Origin: Mesorhizobium loti R88b
Lineage (GTDB): Bacteria > Pseudomonadota > Alphaproteobacteria > Rhizobiales > Rhizobiaceae
DNA length: 64,000 nt
Assembly: GCF_013170845.1 (NCBI RefSeq)
Contig: NZ_CP033367.1
Location: forward strand, 2,419,001 to 2,483,000
Direction of reading: 5' to 3'
The notes under the pieces are model-generated. The model ran no database searches and had not been told where the DNA came from. It saw only the letters and a list, made by a program, of their open reading frames with translations. How positions within the stretch are numbered: position 1 is the stretch's first letter; each line of letters opens with the position of its first letter. Made by a program: the position numbers and the translations under genes. Shown piece by piece: positions 8,716-18,749 of the stretch.

Positions 8716-11616
8716 ATGAAGCAGGTTTTCCTGGCGTTCACGGTGGTGCTTGCGGTTTTTACCGGCGCGGCAACTGGAAAGGCCGAGCCAATTGTCACCT
8801 ATGCGCTCGACAACGGACTGCAGGTGGTGCTGGTGCCGGACCATCGTGCGCCAAAGGTGGTGATGAACCTGCGCTACCGCGTCGGTTCGATGAATGAACC
8901 GGCTGGCCGCTCCGGCTTCGCGCATCTGTTCGAGCATTTGATGTTTTCCGGCACGCCGGCTTGGCCGAACGTGTTCGGCGCGCATGCGGCACTGGGCAAC
9001 GAGATCAATGCCTGGACCACCGAGGACGGCACCGTGTTCTATGTCGACGGGCTGTCGTCGTCGCTGCCGATGATCCTGTCGCTGGAAGCCGACCGCATGG
9101 CCAATCTCGGCCGTTCGGTGACACAGGCCAAGCTCGACCTGCAGCGCTCGGTGGTCAAGAACGAGATGCGCCAGAACGTGCTCGACAAGGCCGGCGCATC
9201 GGGCTGGGAGGCTTTCTGGTCCGGGTTGTTCCCGAAGCCGCATCCCTATAGCCGCATGGTCATCGGCTCGGTCGCCGACCTCGATGCGGCGACGCTCGAC
9301 GATGTCAGAGGTTTCTTCAACACCTACTATCTGCCCAACAATGCGGTGCTGGTGCTGGTTGGCGACCTCAAGGTCGATGACGCCAAGGCGCTGATCGCGG
9401 ATACGTTCGGCCGGGTGCCGCGCGGCGCAGACGTGGCGCGGCCCACAGTGCCGGAGCCGACGCAGGCCCGGCTGAAGCTGGTGCTGGAAGACCGCGTGCC
9501 GAGCCCCGTCGTGGTGGTCGGCTTCAGCGGCCCGGCGGCGCAGTCGCCTGACAATGGCGCGCTCGGCATCGCCGCGGAACTGCTCGGCAATGGTGACTAT
9601 GGATTTCTGCGTAACCGGCTGGTCTCGGAGCAGGGCATCGCCACCTACGCCAGCGCGAGCTGGACGGGCGGTCTGCTCGGCGGTCGCTTCACCTTCGAGG
9701 CGGGCGCGGCGGCTGGTGTGACGCCAGAAGCGCTGGAAAGCGCGATGAAAGCGGCCTTCGTGGATTTCCAGAAGACGCCGCTCGACCCGGCGGATGTCGA
9801 ACGCGCGCGCAACGGCATATTGCAGACCGCGCGGCTGGGCAACGAGGCGCTGAAAGATCGTGCCGGCACCGTCTCCTACAATGCCGATATTCTTGGCGAT
9901 GCGCAGAGCGCGCTGGTCGACGATCCGCGCGTCAAGAATGCCAGTGCCGCCGATATCGAAGCGACGGTGAAGCGGCTGCTTAAACCCGAAGACGCCAGTG
10001 TGCTGGTGTTGAAGCCGGGCCCGCGCGGTGGTTATCCCGACGCGCTGATCGGATCGTCGGGCACGCCGCGGCCGTTCACGGCGCCGGAGCGGGTGGCAAT
10101 CGACATTCCGGAGCACCCGGCCGGGCAAGCGCCCTCGGCGGTGTTGCCTGTCATGGAAACGGCGACGCTGTCCAACGGCATCAAGCTCGTCCACTACACG
10201 ATGCCGCAAGCGCCGATGGCCTATATCGCGGCGAGTGCCGAAGGCGGCTGGAACAGCGTGCCGGAAGGCAAGGAGGGGCTGCTGGAGCTTGCCGCCAGCA
10301 TGGCGACGCGCGGTGCTGGTGAGCGTGGTGCGGCTGACTTCGCCAAGGCGACCAGCGATATCGGCGCCGGGATCGGCTACCAGGCCGGTGCGCTGACCAC
10401 CACAATGACGCTTGGCGTGCCGCCCGAAAAACTGGATCAAGGTCTGGGCCTGCTTGCCGACGCGGTGCTGAAGCCGCGTTTCGACAAGACCGAATGGACC
10501 GTGCTGATGGCGCAGACGGTCGACTGGCTGAACGGGCGCGAGGCGGACCTGCCGGGCGTTGCCGGCCGCGTCGCGAAGGCGGCGCTTATTCCGCAAGTGC
10601 CGGGCAAGGCCGCGGTCGACTGGTCGGCGAAGGCGCTGGCCTCGATCTCGCTCGACGAGGCGAAAGCCGCGTTCAAGGCGGAGTTCACGCCGAAGGCGGT
10701 GACCTTCTACAGCGTCGGCCCGATGCCGGTCGCGGCGGTCGCTGCCGGCCTTGAAAAAGCAGTCGGCACATGGAAAAGCGATACTACAGGCTATGCCGTC
10801 GAACCGTCGCCGGCAGCGCATTTCAAGACTGGCCAGAAGGTGCTGCTGGTGCCCGAACCCGGCGCCAGCCAGTCGGCTCTTTTCGTGGCGCGACCGGCGC
10901 CCGGCACCGACGAAGGTGAGCGTGCGGAATCGACCGCTGTCGCCAATCTGCTCGGCGATGATTTCTCCAGCCGGTTGAATTCGGTGATCCGCGAGGAGAA
11001 GGGCTATTCCTACGGCGTGTCGAGCTATTTGCTCAGCCCGATGAAGGCCGGTTCGGGTCTTGTCGTGGCAACGACCGTTGAGCGCGCCAACACCGGTCCT
11101 GCGATCACCGAAATCCTGAAAGGCTTTGCCGGCCTGACCACCTTGCCGGTGGCACAAGATGAAGTCGATCGCACGGTGACGGTCTATCGTCGGGCGCTGG
11201 CCGGATCGGCGGAAACATCGGCCGGCCTGTTCGGCTCACTGATTTCAGCGGTCGGCAGCGGTTCGACGCTGGAGGATCAGCAAAACCGCATGACGGCGCG
11301 CACCCGACTGACGCTCGATGCCGTACAGAAACAGGCGCTGGCACTGTCGTCGCTGGAGCCGTCGCTGATCGTGGTTGCCGGTGATCCCGACGTGGTGATG
11401 CCGCAGCTTGCCGCGATCGGCCTCAAGCAGGTCGAGATCGTCAAGCGTGACGATGAAGGCGAGCAGACGGCCATGCGGGCGCTCGACCTTCTCGGCGCCA
11501 ACAGCCAGGCGCCGTTGTCTGCTTCACCATGGCGGGTCGGCGATGGCGGCACGACGCGGGCGGTTCACTCTTGCGCCGGCGCCAAGGACTGCGGCGCACA
11601 GATTCACGCCGATTGA
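8716..11616 (+). CDS. Secreted M16 family zinc metalloprotease (pitrilysin/insulinase type)
   Basis: The 966-residue product begins with a signal peptide (about residues 1-23, cut after GKA). It has two tandem M16 modules. The first has the inverted zinc motif HLFEH, giving H70, E73 and H74, and a downstream NEMRQN segment that should supply the third ligand. The second module (about 480-900) lacks HxxEH, as is usual for the inactive partner. It is expected to degrade peptides in the periplasm. I start at ATG 8716, after a G-rich Shine-Dalgarno; a longer frame upstream would bury the signal peptide. The C-terminal 35 residues are low in structure and unlike the core. Confidence 0.92.
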   Translation: MKQVFLAFTVVLAVFTGAATGKAEPIVTYALDNGLQVVLVPDHRAPKVVMNLRYRVGSMNEPAGRSGFAHLFEHLMFSGTPAWPNVFGAHAALGNEINAWTTEDGTVFYVDGLSSSLPMILSLEADRMANLGRSVTQAKLDLQRSVVKNEMRQNVLDKAGASGWEAFWSGLFPKPHPYSRMVIGSVADLDAATLDDVRGFFNTYYLPNNAVLVLVGDLKVDDAKALIADTFGRVPRGADVARPTVPEPTQARLKLVLEDRVPSPVVVVGFSGPAAQSPDNGALGIAAELLGNGDYGFLRNRLVSEQGIATYASASWTGGLLGGRFTFEAGAAAGVTPEALESAMKAAFVDFQKTPLDPADVERARNGILQTARLGNEALKDRAGTVSYNADILGDAQSALVDDPRVKNASAADIEATVKRLLKPEDASVLVLKPGPRGGYPDALIGSSGTPRPFTAPERVAIDIPEHPAGQAPSAVLPVMETATLSNGIKLVHYTMPQAPMAYIAASAEGGWNSVPEGKEGLLELAASMATRGAGERGAADFAKATSDIGAGIGYQAGALTTTMTLGVPPEKLDQGLGLLADAVLKPRFDKTEWTVLMAQTVDWLNGREADLPGVAGRVAKAALIPQVPGKAAVDWSAKALASISLDEAKAAFKAEFTPKAVTFYSVGPMPVAAVAAGLEKAVGTWKSDTTGYAVEPSPAAHFKTGQKVLLVPEPGASQSALFVARPAPGTDEGERAESTAVANLLGDDFSSRLNSVIREEKGYSYGVSSYLLSPMKAGSGLVVATTVERANTGPAITEILKGFAGLTTLPVAQDEVDRTVTVYRRALAGSAETSAGLFGSLISAVGSGSTLEDQQNRMTARTRLTLDAVQKQALALSSLEPSLIVVAGDPDVVMPQLAAIGLKQVEIVKRDDEGEQTAMRALDLLGANSQAPLSASPWRVGDGGTTRAVHSCAGAKDCGAQIHAD

Positions 11617-11679
11617 CGGCCCTACGCGCGGCCGCCGGCCGCGCTTTGTTTTTTGTTATCTTTGGTTTCGGGGGAAACG

Positions 11680-12873
11680 ATGAGCGATTCATTTCGGGAA
11701 GTTACATCTGTCTCGTGGTTCGGGCGGATCAAACGCGCGGTCGGTGGGGTCATCTTCGGCCTGCTGTTGATCGTGCTGATGGTGATCGGGCTGTTCTGGA
11801 ACGAGGGCCGTGCCGTGCAGACGGCGCGCTCGCTGGCCGAAGGGTCGGGCGCCGTGGTTTCGATCAACGCCGACAGCGTCGATGCCGCCAATGACGGCAG
11901 ACTGGTGCATGTCAGCGGGCCGGTGACGGCGGATAGCGGCCTGTCGGATCCGGATTTCGGCATCGCGGCGCAGGGGCTGCGGCTGTCGCGCAGCGTCGAG
12001 ATGTACCAGTGGAAGGAAGAATCCAAATCCGAGACCACCAAGAAGCTTGGCGGCGGCGAGGAGACGGAAACCACCTACAGCTATTCCAGGGTGTGGGACG
12101 ACAAGCAGATCGATTCGTCGGATTTCAAGAAGCCGGACGGCCATCAGAATCCGCCAATGGCGATCCACAGCCGTGCGTTCCAGATACCGCAGGGCAAGCT
12201 CGTGGCTTTCGATCTCGACACGCCGGTGCTCGATCGCATCGAGGGCGACAAGGACTATTCGCTGTCGGCCAATCAATCCGCGGCGATCAAGGCCGCCTAT
12301 ACCGGGACGAAGCCGCTCAGCATCGTCGATGGCAAAATCTATCTCGGCAGCGACAACACAACACCCGCATTGGGTGACTATCGCATCGGCTATGAATTGG
12401 CGCCGCTCGGCGTGGTCAGCATTGTCGCGCGCCAGGCCGGCAGCCGGTTCGAGCCCTACCAGACGCAAGCCGGCGATGCGCTGCTGATGGTCGATACCGG
12501 CCAGGTGCCGGCCGACAAGATGTTCGCCGAGGCGGTCAGCGCCAACACGCTGATCACCTGGCTGCTGCGCGCCGCCGGCCTGTTGCTGCTGACCATCGGC
12601 TTTGCCCTGTTCCTCAGCCCGATTGGCGTGATCCTCGACGTCATTCCGTTCCTCGGCAGCATGGCGCGGATGGGAACCGGCATCATCGCCTTCTTCATGG
12701 CGATCCTGGTCGGCATGACGACGATCGCGATTGCCTGGTTCTGGTATCGGCCGGTTCTGGCGGCAGGCATCCTGGCCGCCGGTGTTATCGCCGCGGCGGC
12801 GGTCTATTATCTCGGCCGGTCACGCAAGGCGGCCGCACCAATGGCCGCGCCGAGCCCCGGCGCTGCAACGTAG
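11680..12873 (+). CDS. TMEM43-family membrane protein
   Basis: A 397-residue membrane protein with one hydrophobic segment near the N-terminus (about 24-44) and about four packed segments after residue 285. Between them is a large domain containing VHVSGPVTA and RSVEMYQWKEE, the pattern of the TMEM43/LUMA family. Bacterial members have no settled function. The ATG at 11680 follows GGGGGAAACG. It is 63 bases after the protease gene and may be co-transcribed. The C-terminal tail is alanine and proline rich. A strong terminator follows directly. Confidence 0.82.
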   Translation: MSDSFREVTSVSWFGRIKRAVGGVIFGLLLIVLMVIGLFWNEGRAVQTARSLAEGSGAVVSINADSVDAANDGRLVHVSGPVTADSGLSDPDFGIAAQGLRLSRSVEMYQWKEESKSETTKKLGGGEETETTYSYSRVWDDKQIDSSDFKKPDGHQNPPMAIHSRAFQIPQGKLVAFDLDTPVLDRIEGDKDYSLSANQSAAIKAAYTGTKPLSIVDGKIYLGSDNTTPALGDYRIGYELAPLGVVSIVARQAGSRFEPYQTQAGDALLMVDTGQVPADKMFAEAVSANTLITWLLRAAGLLLLTIGFALFLSPIGVILDVIPFLGSMARMGTGIIAFFMAILVGMTTIAIAWFWYRPVLAAGILAAGVIAAAAVYYLGRSRKAAAPMAAPSPGAAT

Positions 12874-12879
12874 CTTGCA

Positions 12880-12908
12880 AAAAAGGGCGGCCATGTGCCG
12901 CCCTTTTT
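12880..12908. terminator. Bidirectional rho-independent terminator
   Basis: Arms AAAAAGGGCGGC and GCCGCCCTTTTT enclose a five-base loop. The A and T tracts allow termination for both the upstream plus-strand gene and the convergent minus-strand gene. Confidence 0.9.
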
Positions 12909-12937
12909 GTCGTGCCAGCCTGTACTCGCGGGCAGGC

Positions 12938-13969
12938 TTACCGATCCTCGAAACCGGTCAGCACGCCGACGGCGTTGACGCCGATCTCCTCGACGGCATA
13001 GCCGCCTTCCATGACGAACAGCGTCGGCAGGCCGAGCCTGGCGATGCGACGGCCGATCTTGGGATAGTCCGCGCTCTTCAGCTTGAACTGGCTGATCGGG
13101 TCCTTCTCGAACGTGTCGACGCCGAGCGAGACAACGACGATGTCGGGTGCGTAGGCGGCGAGCTTGCCGCAGGCGTCCTCAAGCGAGGCATTCCAGGCGT
13201 CCCAGCCGGTGCCGAACGGCATGGGATAATTGATGTTGAAACCTTCGCCGGCACCTGCGCCGCGTTCATCGGCATGGCCGAGGAAGAACGGATATTCGAC
13301 CATGGGATCGCCATGCAGGTTGAGGACCTGCACGTCGGCGCGGTCGTAGAAGATCTCCTGCGTGCCGTTGCCATGGTGGTAGTCGACATCGAGGATCGAG
13401 ACGCGTGTGGCACCCTGGTCGAGGAACCACTGCGCGGCGACGGCGGCGTTGTTGATGTAGCAATAGCCGCCCATGAAGCCGGCCCCGGCATGGTGTCCCG
13501 GCGGACGGCAGAGCGCGAAGGCTGATCTTTCGCCGCCCTTCACCAGGCCGGCGGCGGTCAGCGCGACGTCGTAGGAGGATTTGATCGCGGCCCATGTGCC
13601 TTCGACGAAGGTGGCGCCGGCATCGAAGGAATAATAGCCAAGCAGCGCATCGACGCGCTTTGGCGGCACATCGCCGCGCAGGCCGCGCGTCGGCCAGGTG
13701 AAGGGCATGGCCGTGCCCTCGTGACCGGAGGCAACCCATTGCGGCCAGACCGTCGGCAGGAAATCGATGTAGTCCGACTTGTGGATGCGCTTGGCGGCGG
13801 CAAGGTCGTGCTCGAGCGGCAGCACGATCGGGCCAAGCTTCTCGCTTTCGACCCGCGCCTTGATGAATTCGGCCCGCGAAGGCTTTTCAAAACCCGGCAC
13901 GATGGCTGATGTGACCAATTCCATCTGGCCGGCATGGCCAGCATGAAGCGGCGAATAGACAGTCTTCAT
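12938..13969 (-). CDS. Acetylpolyamine amidohydrolase-like zinc deacetylase (HDAC superfamily)
   Basis: This 343-residue protein belongs to the histone-deacetylase fold. The tandem catalytic histidines are H159-H160 (PPGHHAG), the zinc ligands are D196 and H198 (DVDYHHGNG) and D285 (SLGVDTFEKDP), and the transition-state tyrosine is Y324 (EGGYAVEE). The spacing is offset by one from Mycoplana acetylpolyamine amidohydrolase as I remember it. These enzymes remove acetyl groups from acetylputrescine, acetylspermidine and related compounds. The neighbouring TetR regulator and PotABCD-type importer support a polyamine role. Other possibilities are acetylated cadaverine or an unrelated acetyl-amide. 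Confidence 0.88.
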   Translation of the reverse strand: MKTVYSPLHAGHAGQMELVTSAIVPGFEKPSRAEFIKARVESEKLGPIVLPLEHDLAAAKRIHKSDYIDFLPTVWPQWVASGHEGTAMPFTWPTRGLRGDVPPKRVDALLGYYSFDAGATFVEGTWAAIKSSYDVALTAAGLVKGGERSAFALCRPPGHHAGAGFMGGYCYINNAAVAAQWFLDQGATRVSILDVDYHHGNGTQEIFYDRADVQVLNLHGDPMVEYPFFLGHADERGAGAGEGFNINYPMPFGTGWDAWNASLEDACGKLAAYAPDIVVVSLGVDTFEKDPISQFKLKSADYPKIGRRIARLGLPTLFVMEGGYAVEEIGVNAVGVLTGFEDR

Positions 13970-13992
13970 AAGGGTCCTCTCAAGGTGCGAAA

Positions 13993-14646
13993 TCAGTCAA
14001 GGTTGAGATAGGGGCTCACCAGAGCCAGCCACATGGATTCGACATCGTCCTCGATGAGGTCGAATGTCTTGCGATCTCTTTTCATGCCGACAAGCCGGCA
14101 GGCGTGCCCAACCTCCATCATCACCAGGCCGAGCCGTTTGGCGATCTTGTCTTCCAGCGCAGGGTTCACGTGTCGCAGCCAGGCGGCGTAAAGCGCGATG
14201 ATCTGCTCGTCATATTCGTCCTGGATAGGCCTGAGGTCGGCATTGCCTGAAATGGCCTCGATCACCGGCATCAGGGTGGCGTTCTCGAGATATATCCTGG
14301 AGGTATCGATGAAGAGCTTGCGCACTTCCTGCCGAAACTCTTCGCGGTTGGCAGGCGGAGCAACCTTGATGCGCTTCGCGATCACCTCGGGAAAGGACGA
14401 CAGCCAGCGCCGGGCGAGGTCAAGAAGAATGGCTTCCTTGTTGGGGAAGTATTGATAGATCGAACCGACCGACAGGCCCGCGCGCTGCGCAATGGCGAGC
14501 GTCGTCGGCGTCCTGGTTCCTTGCTCGCGCGTCAAGATCAGCGCCGCGTCGAGAATGCGGTCGACCACCTTGCTCGACCGTTGCTGCCGCGGCTGCTTGC
14601 GCGGTTCGAGCGCTATTTTGGTTTTGCGATCGAGACTGCGCTTCAC
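13993..14646 (-). CDS. TetR family transcriptional regulator
   Basis: From GTG 14646 the product has 217 residues. A basic N-terminal arm is followed by a TetR helix-turn-helix (about 30-75: TTLAIAQRAGLSVGSIYQYF) and an alpha-helical ligand-binding domain. The frame stays open to an ATG at 14751, but that extension looks non-coding; GAGG about ten bases upstream favours the GTG. The gene lies 23 bases upstream of the deacetylase on the same strand, and is divergent from the amidohydrolase across about 257 bases. It probably controls one or both sides. The ligand is unknown; a polyamine or its acetyl derivative is a guess from context. Confidence 0.85.
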   Translation of the reverse strand: MKRSLDRKTKIALEPRKQPRQQRSSKVVDRILDAALILTREQGTRTPTTLAIAQRAGLSVGSIYQYFPNKEAILLDLARRWLSSFPEVIAKRIKVAPPANREEFRQEVRKLFIDTSRIYLENATLMPVIEAISGNADLRPIQDEYDEQIIALYAAWLRHVNPALEDKIAKRLGLVMMEVGHACRLVGMKRDRKTFDLIEDDVESMWLALVSPYLNLD

Positions 14647-14903
14647 TGCTTGATGTCCTCGTTCCCCGCCCGGTCTCACCACAGGCGAAGGGTGCTGTCC
14701 ACAATACATTCTAAATTCCGCATGTTGACAAACGCGAATAATCAGTCGCATTCTTTATCCACGCTGTCTCTTGGGATCACAAGGGGAATTTCAAAGCCGG
14801 CGTACTGACATCGTTTTTTCCCGTGGCGCCGCTCCGCTGGAGTGGCAAGCCGTCGGGAGCAGGATTGTCGGTCTCAATCGGTCATCAAAAGCGCGGAGTC
14901 GCG

Positions 14904-16577
14904 ATGTCTGTCACGGGTGCGGATCACAATGCGGATCTGATCGTCATCAACGGTCGTGTGCTGACCATGGACGAAGGCAATCCCGCCGCCGAGGCCGTTG
15001 CCGTCAAGGACGGCGCCATCATCGCCATCGGCAGCCGTGCCGCAATCGAAGAGCTCAAGGGGACGGCCACACAGGTGATCGACGCCAAGGGCGGTTCGGT
15101 CCTGCCGGGTTTCATCGAAGCCCATATGCATCTGTTCGGCGGCGCGGCTGAACTCGACAATCTGCATCTGGCTGGCGTGCATGGCTTCGATGCCTTGCGC
15201 GATGCTATCCAGTCTTTTGCCGCGGCGCGGCCCAACGCCAGGCTTCTGATCGGCGCTGGCGTCGACTATGCGATCCTGCCCGAGCCGGTCACGCGCCACC
15301 ATCTCGACCAAATCATCCCCGATCGCCCGTTCGCCATGTCGGCCTCCGACCATCATACGATGTGGGCGAACACCAAGGCCCTGGAAGAGGCGGGCCTCCT
15401 GCATGGCAGGGAATTGGGACCGGGCAATGAGATCGTGATGGGTGCCGATGGCCTCGCGGCGGGCGAATTGCGCGAGGGCGAGGCTTTCGGTCCGATCCTG
15501 GAGCACTTCGGGCAGAACCGCACACGGCTCGGTCTTACGGGCGGTGAGCCGGAACCATATCCGTCCGCCGAGGAGCTTGCCGCCGATCGGGATCTGATGC
15601 ATCGCGGCCTGGAATGGTGCGCCCGCCACGGCATCACATCGATCCAGAACATGGATGGCAACCTCTACCAGCTCGAGCTGCTTGCCGGCCTGGAGCAAGA
15701 AGGGCGGCTCATATGCCGTACAAAAATCCCGTTCCATTTCAAGAACTTCATGGAGCTGGGGATACTTGAAAAAGCTTCTGCCATGGCCGCGACCTACAAG
15801 TCCGAATGGCTGTCCTCGGGCATGGTCAAGGTGTTTTATGACGGCGTGCTCGATTCCTGGACGGCCGTGATGGTCGACGACTATGCCGACCGTCCCGGCT
15901 GGCGCGGCGAGCCATTGTTCACGCCCGAGCACTTCGCCGAGGTGGCGGTGGAGGCCGACCGCAGAGGTCTGCAGATCGCCGTTCACTCGATCGGTGACGG
16001 CGCAGTCCGGGCAGTGCTCGACGGTTATCAGGCGGCCCAAAAGGCCAATGGCAAGCGGGACAGCCGTCACCGCGTCGAGCATATCGAGGTCACCACCCCG
16101 ACGGATGTGCCGCGGTTCGCCGAACTTGGCGTCATCGCTTCGATGCAACCGCCGCATCCGCCCGGCGCCATGAACTTTCCGCTGGAGCCGACGATTTCGC
16201 GCATCGGCCGCGACAGGTGGCCGCTGAGCTATGCCTGGCGCACGCTCAAGGATGCTGGCGCCCGCGTCGTGTTCGCTTCCGACTGGCCAGTCTCGCCGGT
16301 TGATCCGATCCTGGGCATCCAAGCAGCGGTCATGCGCAAACCTTGGGCAGAAGGCCTGCCGGACCAGAGTTTCTCGCTGCATGAAGCGCTTGCCGGCTAT
16401 ACGGTCGAGGGCGCCTACAGCGAATTCATGGAAGACCGCAAAGGCGTGCTGAAGCCGGGTTATCTGGCGGATCTCGTCGTTTTGTCGGCCGATATCGAGA
16501 GGACTGCCCCGGAAGCGTTGCATACGGTGCGGCCGGTGACGACCATCTGTGGCGGCAAAATCACCTACCAAGCCTGA
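14904..16577 (+). CDS. YtcJ-like amidohydrolase (amidohydrolase family 3)
   Basis: The 557-residue product has the layout of metal-dependent amidohydrolases: a small beta-domain at the N-terminus (DLIVINGRVLTMD), the first metal motif GFIEAHMH (about residue 70), further histidines in the barrel, and a closing segment with FASDWPVSP and KPGYLADLVVLS. Substrates of this family are diverse and mostly unknown. I chose ATG 14904, where GGAG is seven bases upstream, instead of an earlier in-frame start. The divergent gap contains TTGACA at 14725 but no good -10. The setting beside an ABC importer and the deacetylase suggests hydrolysis of an imported amide. Confidence 0.88.
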   Translation: MSVTGADHNADLIVINGRVLTMDEGNPAAEAVAVKDGAIIAIGSRAAIEELKGTATQVIDAKGGSVLPGFIEAHMHLFGGAAELDNLHLAGVHGFDALRDAIQSFAAARPNARLLIGAGVDYAILPEPVTRHHLDQIIPDRPFAMSASDHHTMWANTKALEEAGLLHGRELGPGNEIVMGADGLAAGELREGEAFGPILEHFGQNRTRLGLTGGEPEPYPSAEELAADRDLMHRGLEWCARHGITSIQNMDGNLYQLELLAGLEQEGRLICRTKIPFHFKNFMELGILEKASAMAATYKSEWLSSGMVKVFYDGVLDSWTAVMVDDYADRPGWRGEPLFTPEHFAEVAVEADRRGLQIAVHSIGDGAVRAVLDGYQAAQKANGKRDSRHRVEHIEVTTPTDVPRFAELGVIASMQPPHPPGAMNFPLEPTISRIGRDRWPLSYAWRTLKDAGARVVFASDWPVSPVDPILGIQAAVMRKPWAEGLPDQSFSLHEALAGYTVEGAYSEFMEDRKGVLKPGYLADLVVLSADIERTAPEALHTVRPVTTICGGKITYQA

Positions 16578-16719
16578 CTGTGGCATGGGGCTTGCTACGC
16601 CAAGACCACTAACTGAACTGTGATTCAATGCCGGGCTTGCCAACATACCGGGCGTATGATCACATCCAACAGGGGAACAGCTCCGCCAGCAAGAGCGGGG
16701 TCAACGATGAGGCGTAATC

Positions 16720-17820
16720 GTGCCGGACAAACCGGATCGGAATGCGATTGAAGTAGTAAACGTCAGCAAAATTTTCGGATCGGGTGAGGGGCAGGTCGCT
16801 GCCCTCGACACGGTCTCGGTATCGATCCGCGAGAATGAGTTCTTCACACTGCTGGGACCATCCGGCTGCGGAAAGACAACGTTGCTTCGGCTGATAGCCG
16901 GCTTCGATTTTCCGAGTGCCGGCGAAATCCTGCTCTACGGACAGGACATCGCGCCGCTGCCGCCGTTCAAGCGGCCGGTCAACACCGTCTTCCAGTCCTA
17001 TGCGCTGTTTCCCCACATGACGGTGGCCGACAATATCGGCTTCGGCCTGGAAATGCTGGGCAAGCCGAAGGCGGAGATTGCGGCGCGCGTCGCCCAGATG
17101 CTGAAGCTGGTCAAGATGGAAGCGCTGAGCAATCGCCGCACCAGCCAGATCTCCGGCGGCCAGCAACAGCGCGTGGCGCTGGCGCGGGCGCTCGCACCAC
17201 AGCCGAAGGTGCTCTTGCTCGACGAGCCGCTCTCCGCGCTCGACTACAAGCTGCGCAAGGAAATGCAGATCGAGCTGAAGAGGCTGCAGCACGAGACCGG
17301 GATCACCTTCATCTTCGTCACCCACGACCAGGAAGAAGCGCTGACCATGTCGGACCGTATCGCTGTCATGTCGGCGGGCAAGATCCTGCAGGTAGGCGCG
17401 CCGCGCGACATCTACGACCGGCCGGCCGAGCGCTTCGTCGCCGACTTCATCGGCGAGACCAATTTCCTCAAGGGTACCGTGGTGTCGAAGAAATCCGGCG
17501 TCGCCACCGTGAAGCTCGCCTCCGGCGCAACCGTGGCGGCAGGGTTCCCGGAGAACTTCGATCCCTCTGGCGCAGTCACGGTCGTGGTGCGGCCGGAGCA
17601 TGCGGATCTGATCGCCGATGTATCCAAGGGCACAGTCTCAGGAACCCTGGCGAATGTCGTCTATTTCGGCACCGACACGCACTACCACGTCAAGCTCGAC
17701 GGCGGTGACAACTTCATCGTGCGTTACCAGAACAGCCGGTCCGGCGCAGTGACATTCGAGCCGGGCGCCAAGGTGGGCATCTTGTTCGAAGACGACGGCG
17801 CGCGGATACTGAAGGACTGA
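16720..17820 (+). CDS. potA: Spermidine/putrescine-type ABC importer, ATP-binding protein
   Basis: The 366-residue ATPase powers the importer encoded downstream. Walker A is GPSGCGKTT (46-54), the signature SGGQQQ begins at residue 145, and Walker B is LLLDEP with D168. A C-terminal TOBE-type regulatory domain runs from about 285. The start is GTG at 16720 with GAGG upstream. The stop overlaps the permease start (TGATG). The order ATPase, permease, permease, binding protein is that of potABCD. The substrate is inferred from family and context; related systems also carry other cationic amines, so the symbol is by homology. Confidence 0.88.
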   Translation: MPDKPDRNAIEVVNVSKIFGSGEGQVAALDTVSVSIRENEFFTLLGPSGCGKTTLLRLIAGFDFPSAGEILLYGQDIAPLPPFKRPVNTVFQSYALFPHMTVADNIGFGLEMLGKPKAEIAARVAQMLKLVKMEALSNRRTSQISGGQQQRVALARALAPQPKVLLLDEPLSALDYKLRKEMQIELKRLQHETGITFIFVTHDQEEALTMSDRIAVMSAGKILQVGAPRDIYDRPAERFVADFIGETNFLKGTVVSKKSGVATVKLASGATVAAGFPENFDPSGAVTVVVRPEHADLIADVSKGTVSGTLANVVYFGTDTHYHVKLDGGDNFIVRYQNSRSGAVTFEPGAKVGILFEDDGARILKD

Positions 17821-18749
17821 TGACAATGGCGCTTTCCCAAGCCGCGTTGTTCGAAGCCAAGGCTGAGAAAGCAAGCGCCAGGCGCAACCGCCTGCTTTCC
17901 TTGCCGGCGCTGATCGTCATCGGAATTTTCGGCGTGCTGCCGCTGCTGATCATCCTGGTCTATTCGTTTCTCCAGGCCGCGCCCTACGGCGGCGTGCAAT
18001 GGAAGTTTTCGACGGACGCCTATCTGAACTTCCTGTTTCAGCAGGATATTTTCGACGACACGCTGCAGTTCACGCCGGATTTCCTGATCATCTATCTGCG
18101 CTCGTTTCTGTTCGCCGTGGTGACGACGGTCATCTGCCTGCTGCTGGGTTTTCCGACCGCCTACTTCATGGCCACGCGCACGCCGGCGCAGCGCAACTGG
18201 TGGGTGCTGCTGATCACCATCCCGTTCTGGTCGAACCTTCTGGTGCGCACGCTGGCCATCATGTTCATCATCCGCGACGAAGGTCTCATCAACAACCTGC
18301 TGATCGGGCTTGGCGTGATCGATAAGCCGATCACCATGCTTTACACCAACTTCGCTATCCAGCTCGGCCTGCTCTACTCGTTCCTGCCGTTTATGATCCT
18401 GCCGCTCTATGCCAGCCTGGAAAAACTGGATTTCCGGCTGGTCGAGGCGGCCAACGACCTCTACGCGACGCGTCGGCAAGTTCTTTGGCGGGTGATCATT
18501 CCGCTGTCGCTGCCCGGCATCATAGCCGGCTGTCTGCTTGTCTTCATTCCGGCGCTCGGCGCCTATGTGACGCCGCTTATCCTTGGCGGCGGCATCCATC
18601 TGATGATCGGCGATCTCATCGCCCAGCAATTCGGTTCCGGGCGCAACTGGCCGCTCGGCTGCGCCCAGGCGCTGATCCTGATGGCCGCGGTGCTGGTCGC
18701 CCTCTACTTCTATGTTCGCACCACGTCGGGGAAGATCCAGCATGGCTGA
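17820..18749 (+). CDS. potB: Polyamine-type ABC importer permease (PotB-like)
   Basis: A 309-residue integral membrane protein with about six hydrophobic helices. The EAA loop segment (LVEAANDLYATRRQVLWRVI, about 200-220) docks the ATPase. The N-terminal helix (SLPALIVIGIFGVLPLLIIL) and the large first periplasmic loop resemble PotB. Its start overlaps the potA stop by one base, and its stop overlaps the next permease by eight bases, so the operon is translationally coupled. Confidence 0.88.
   Translation: MTMALSQAALFEAKAEKASARRNRLLSLPALIVIGIFGVLPLLIILVYSFLQAAPYGGVQWKFSTDAYLNFLFQQDIFDDTLQFTPDFLIIYLRSFLFAVVTTVICLLLGFPTAYFMATRTPAQRNWWVLLITIPFWSNLLVRTLAIMFIIRDEGLINNLLIGLGVIDKPITMLYTNFAIQLGLLYSFLPFMILPLYASLEKLDFRLVEAANDLYATRRQVLWRVIIPLSLPGIIAGCLLVFIPALGAYVTPLILGGGIHLMIGDLIAQQFGSGRNWPLGCAQALILMAAVLVALYFYVRTTSGKIQHG

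Noticed and set aside
8497..11157. An 886-codon minus-strand frame
   Set aside because: It lies fully inside the M16 protease, whose zinc motif and signal peptide are clear. The composition (H, R, Q rich) is typical of an antisense shadow.
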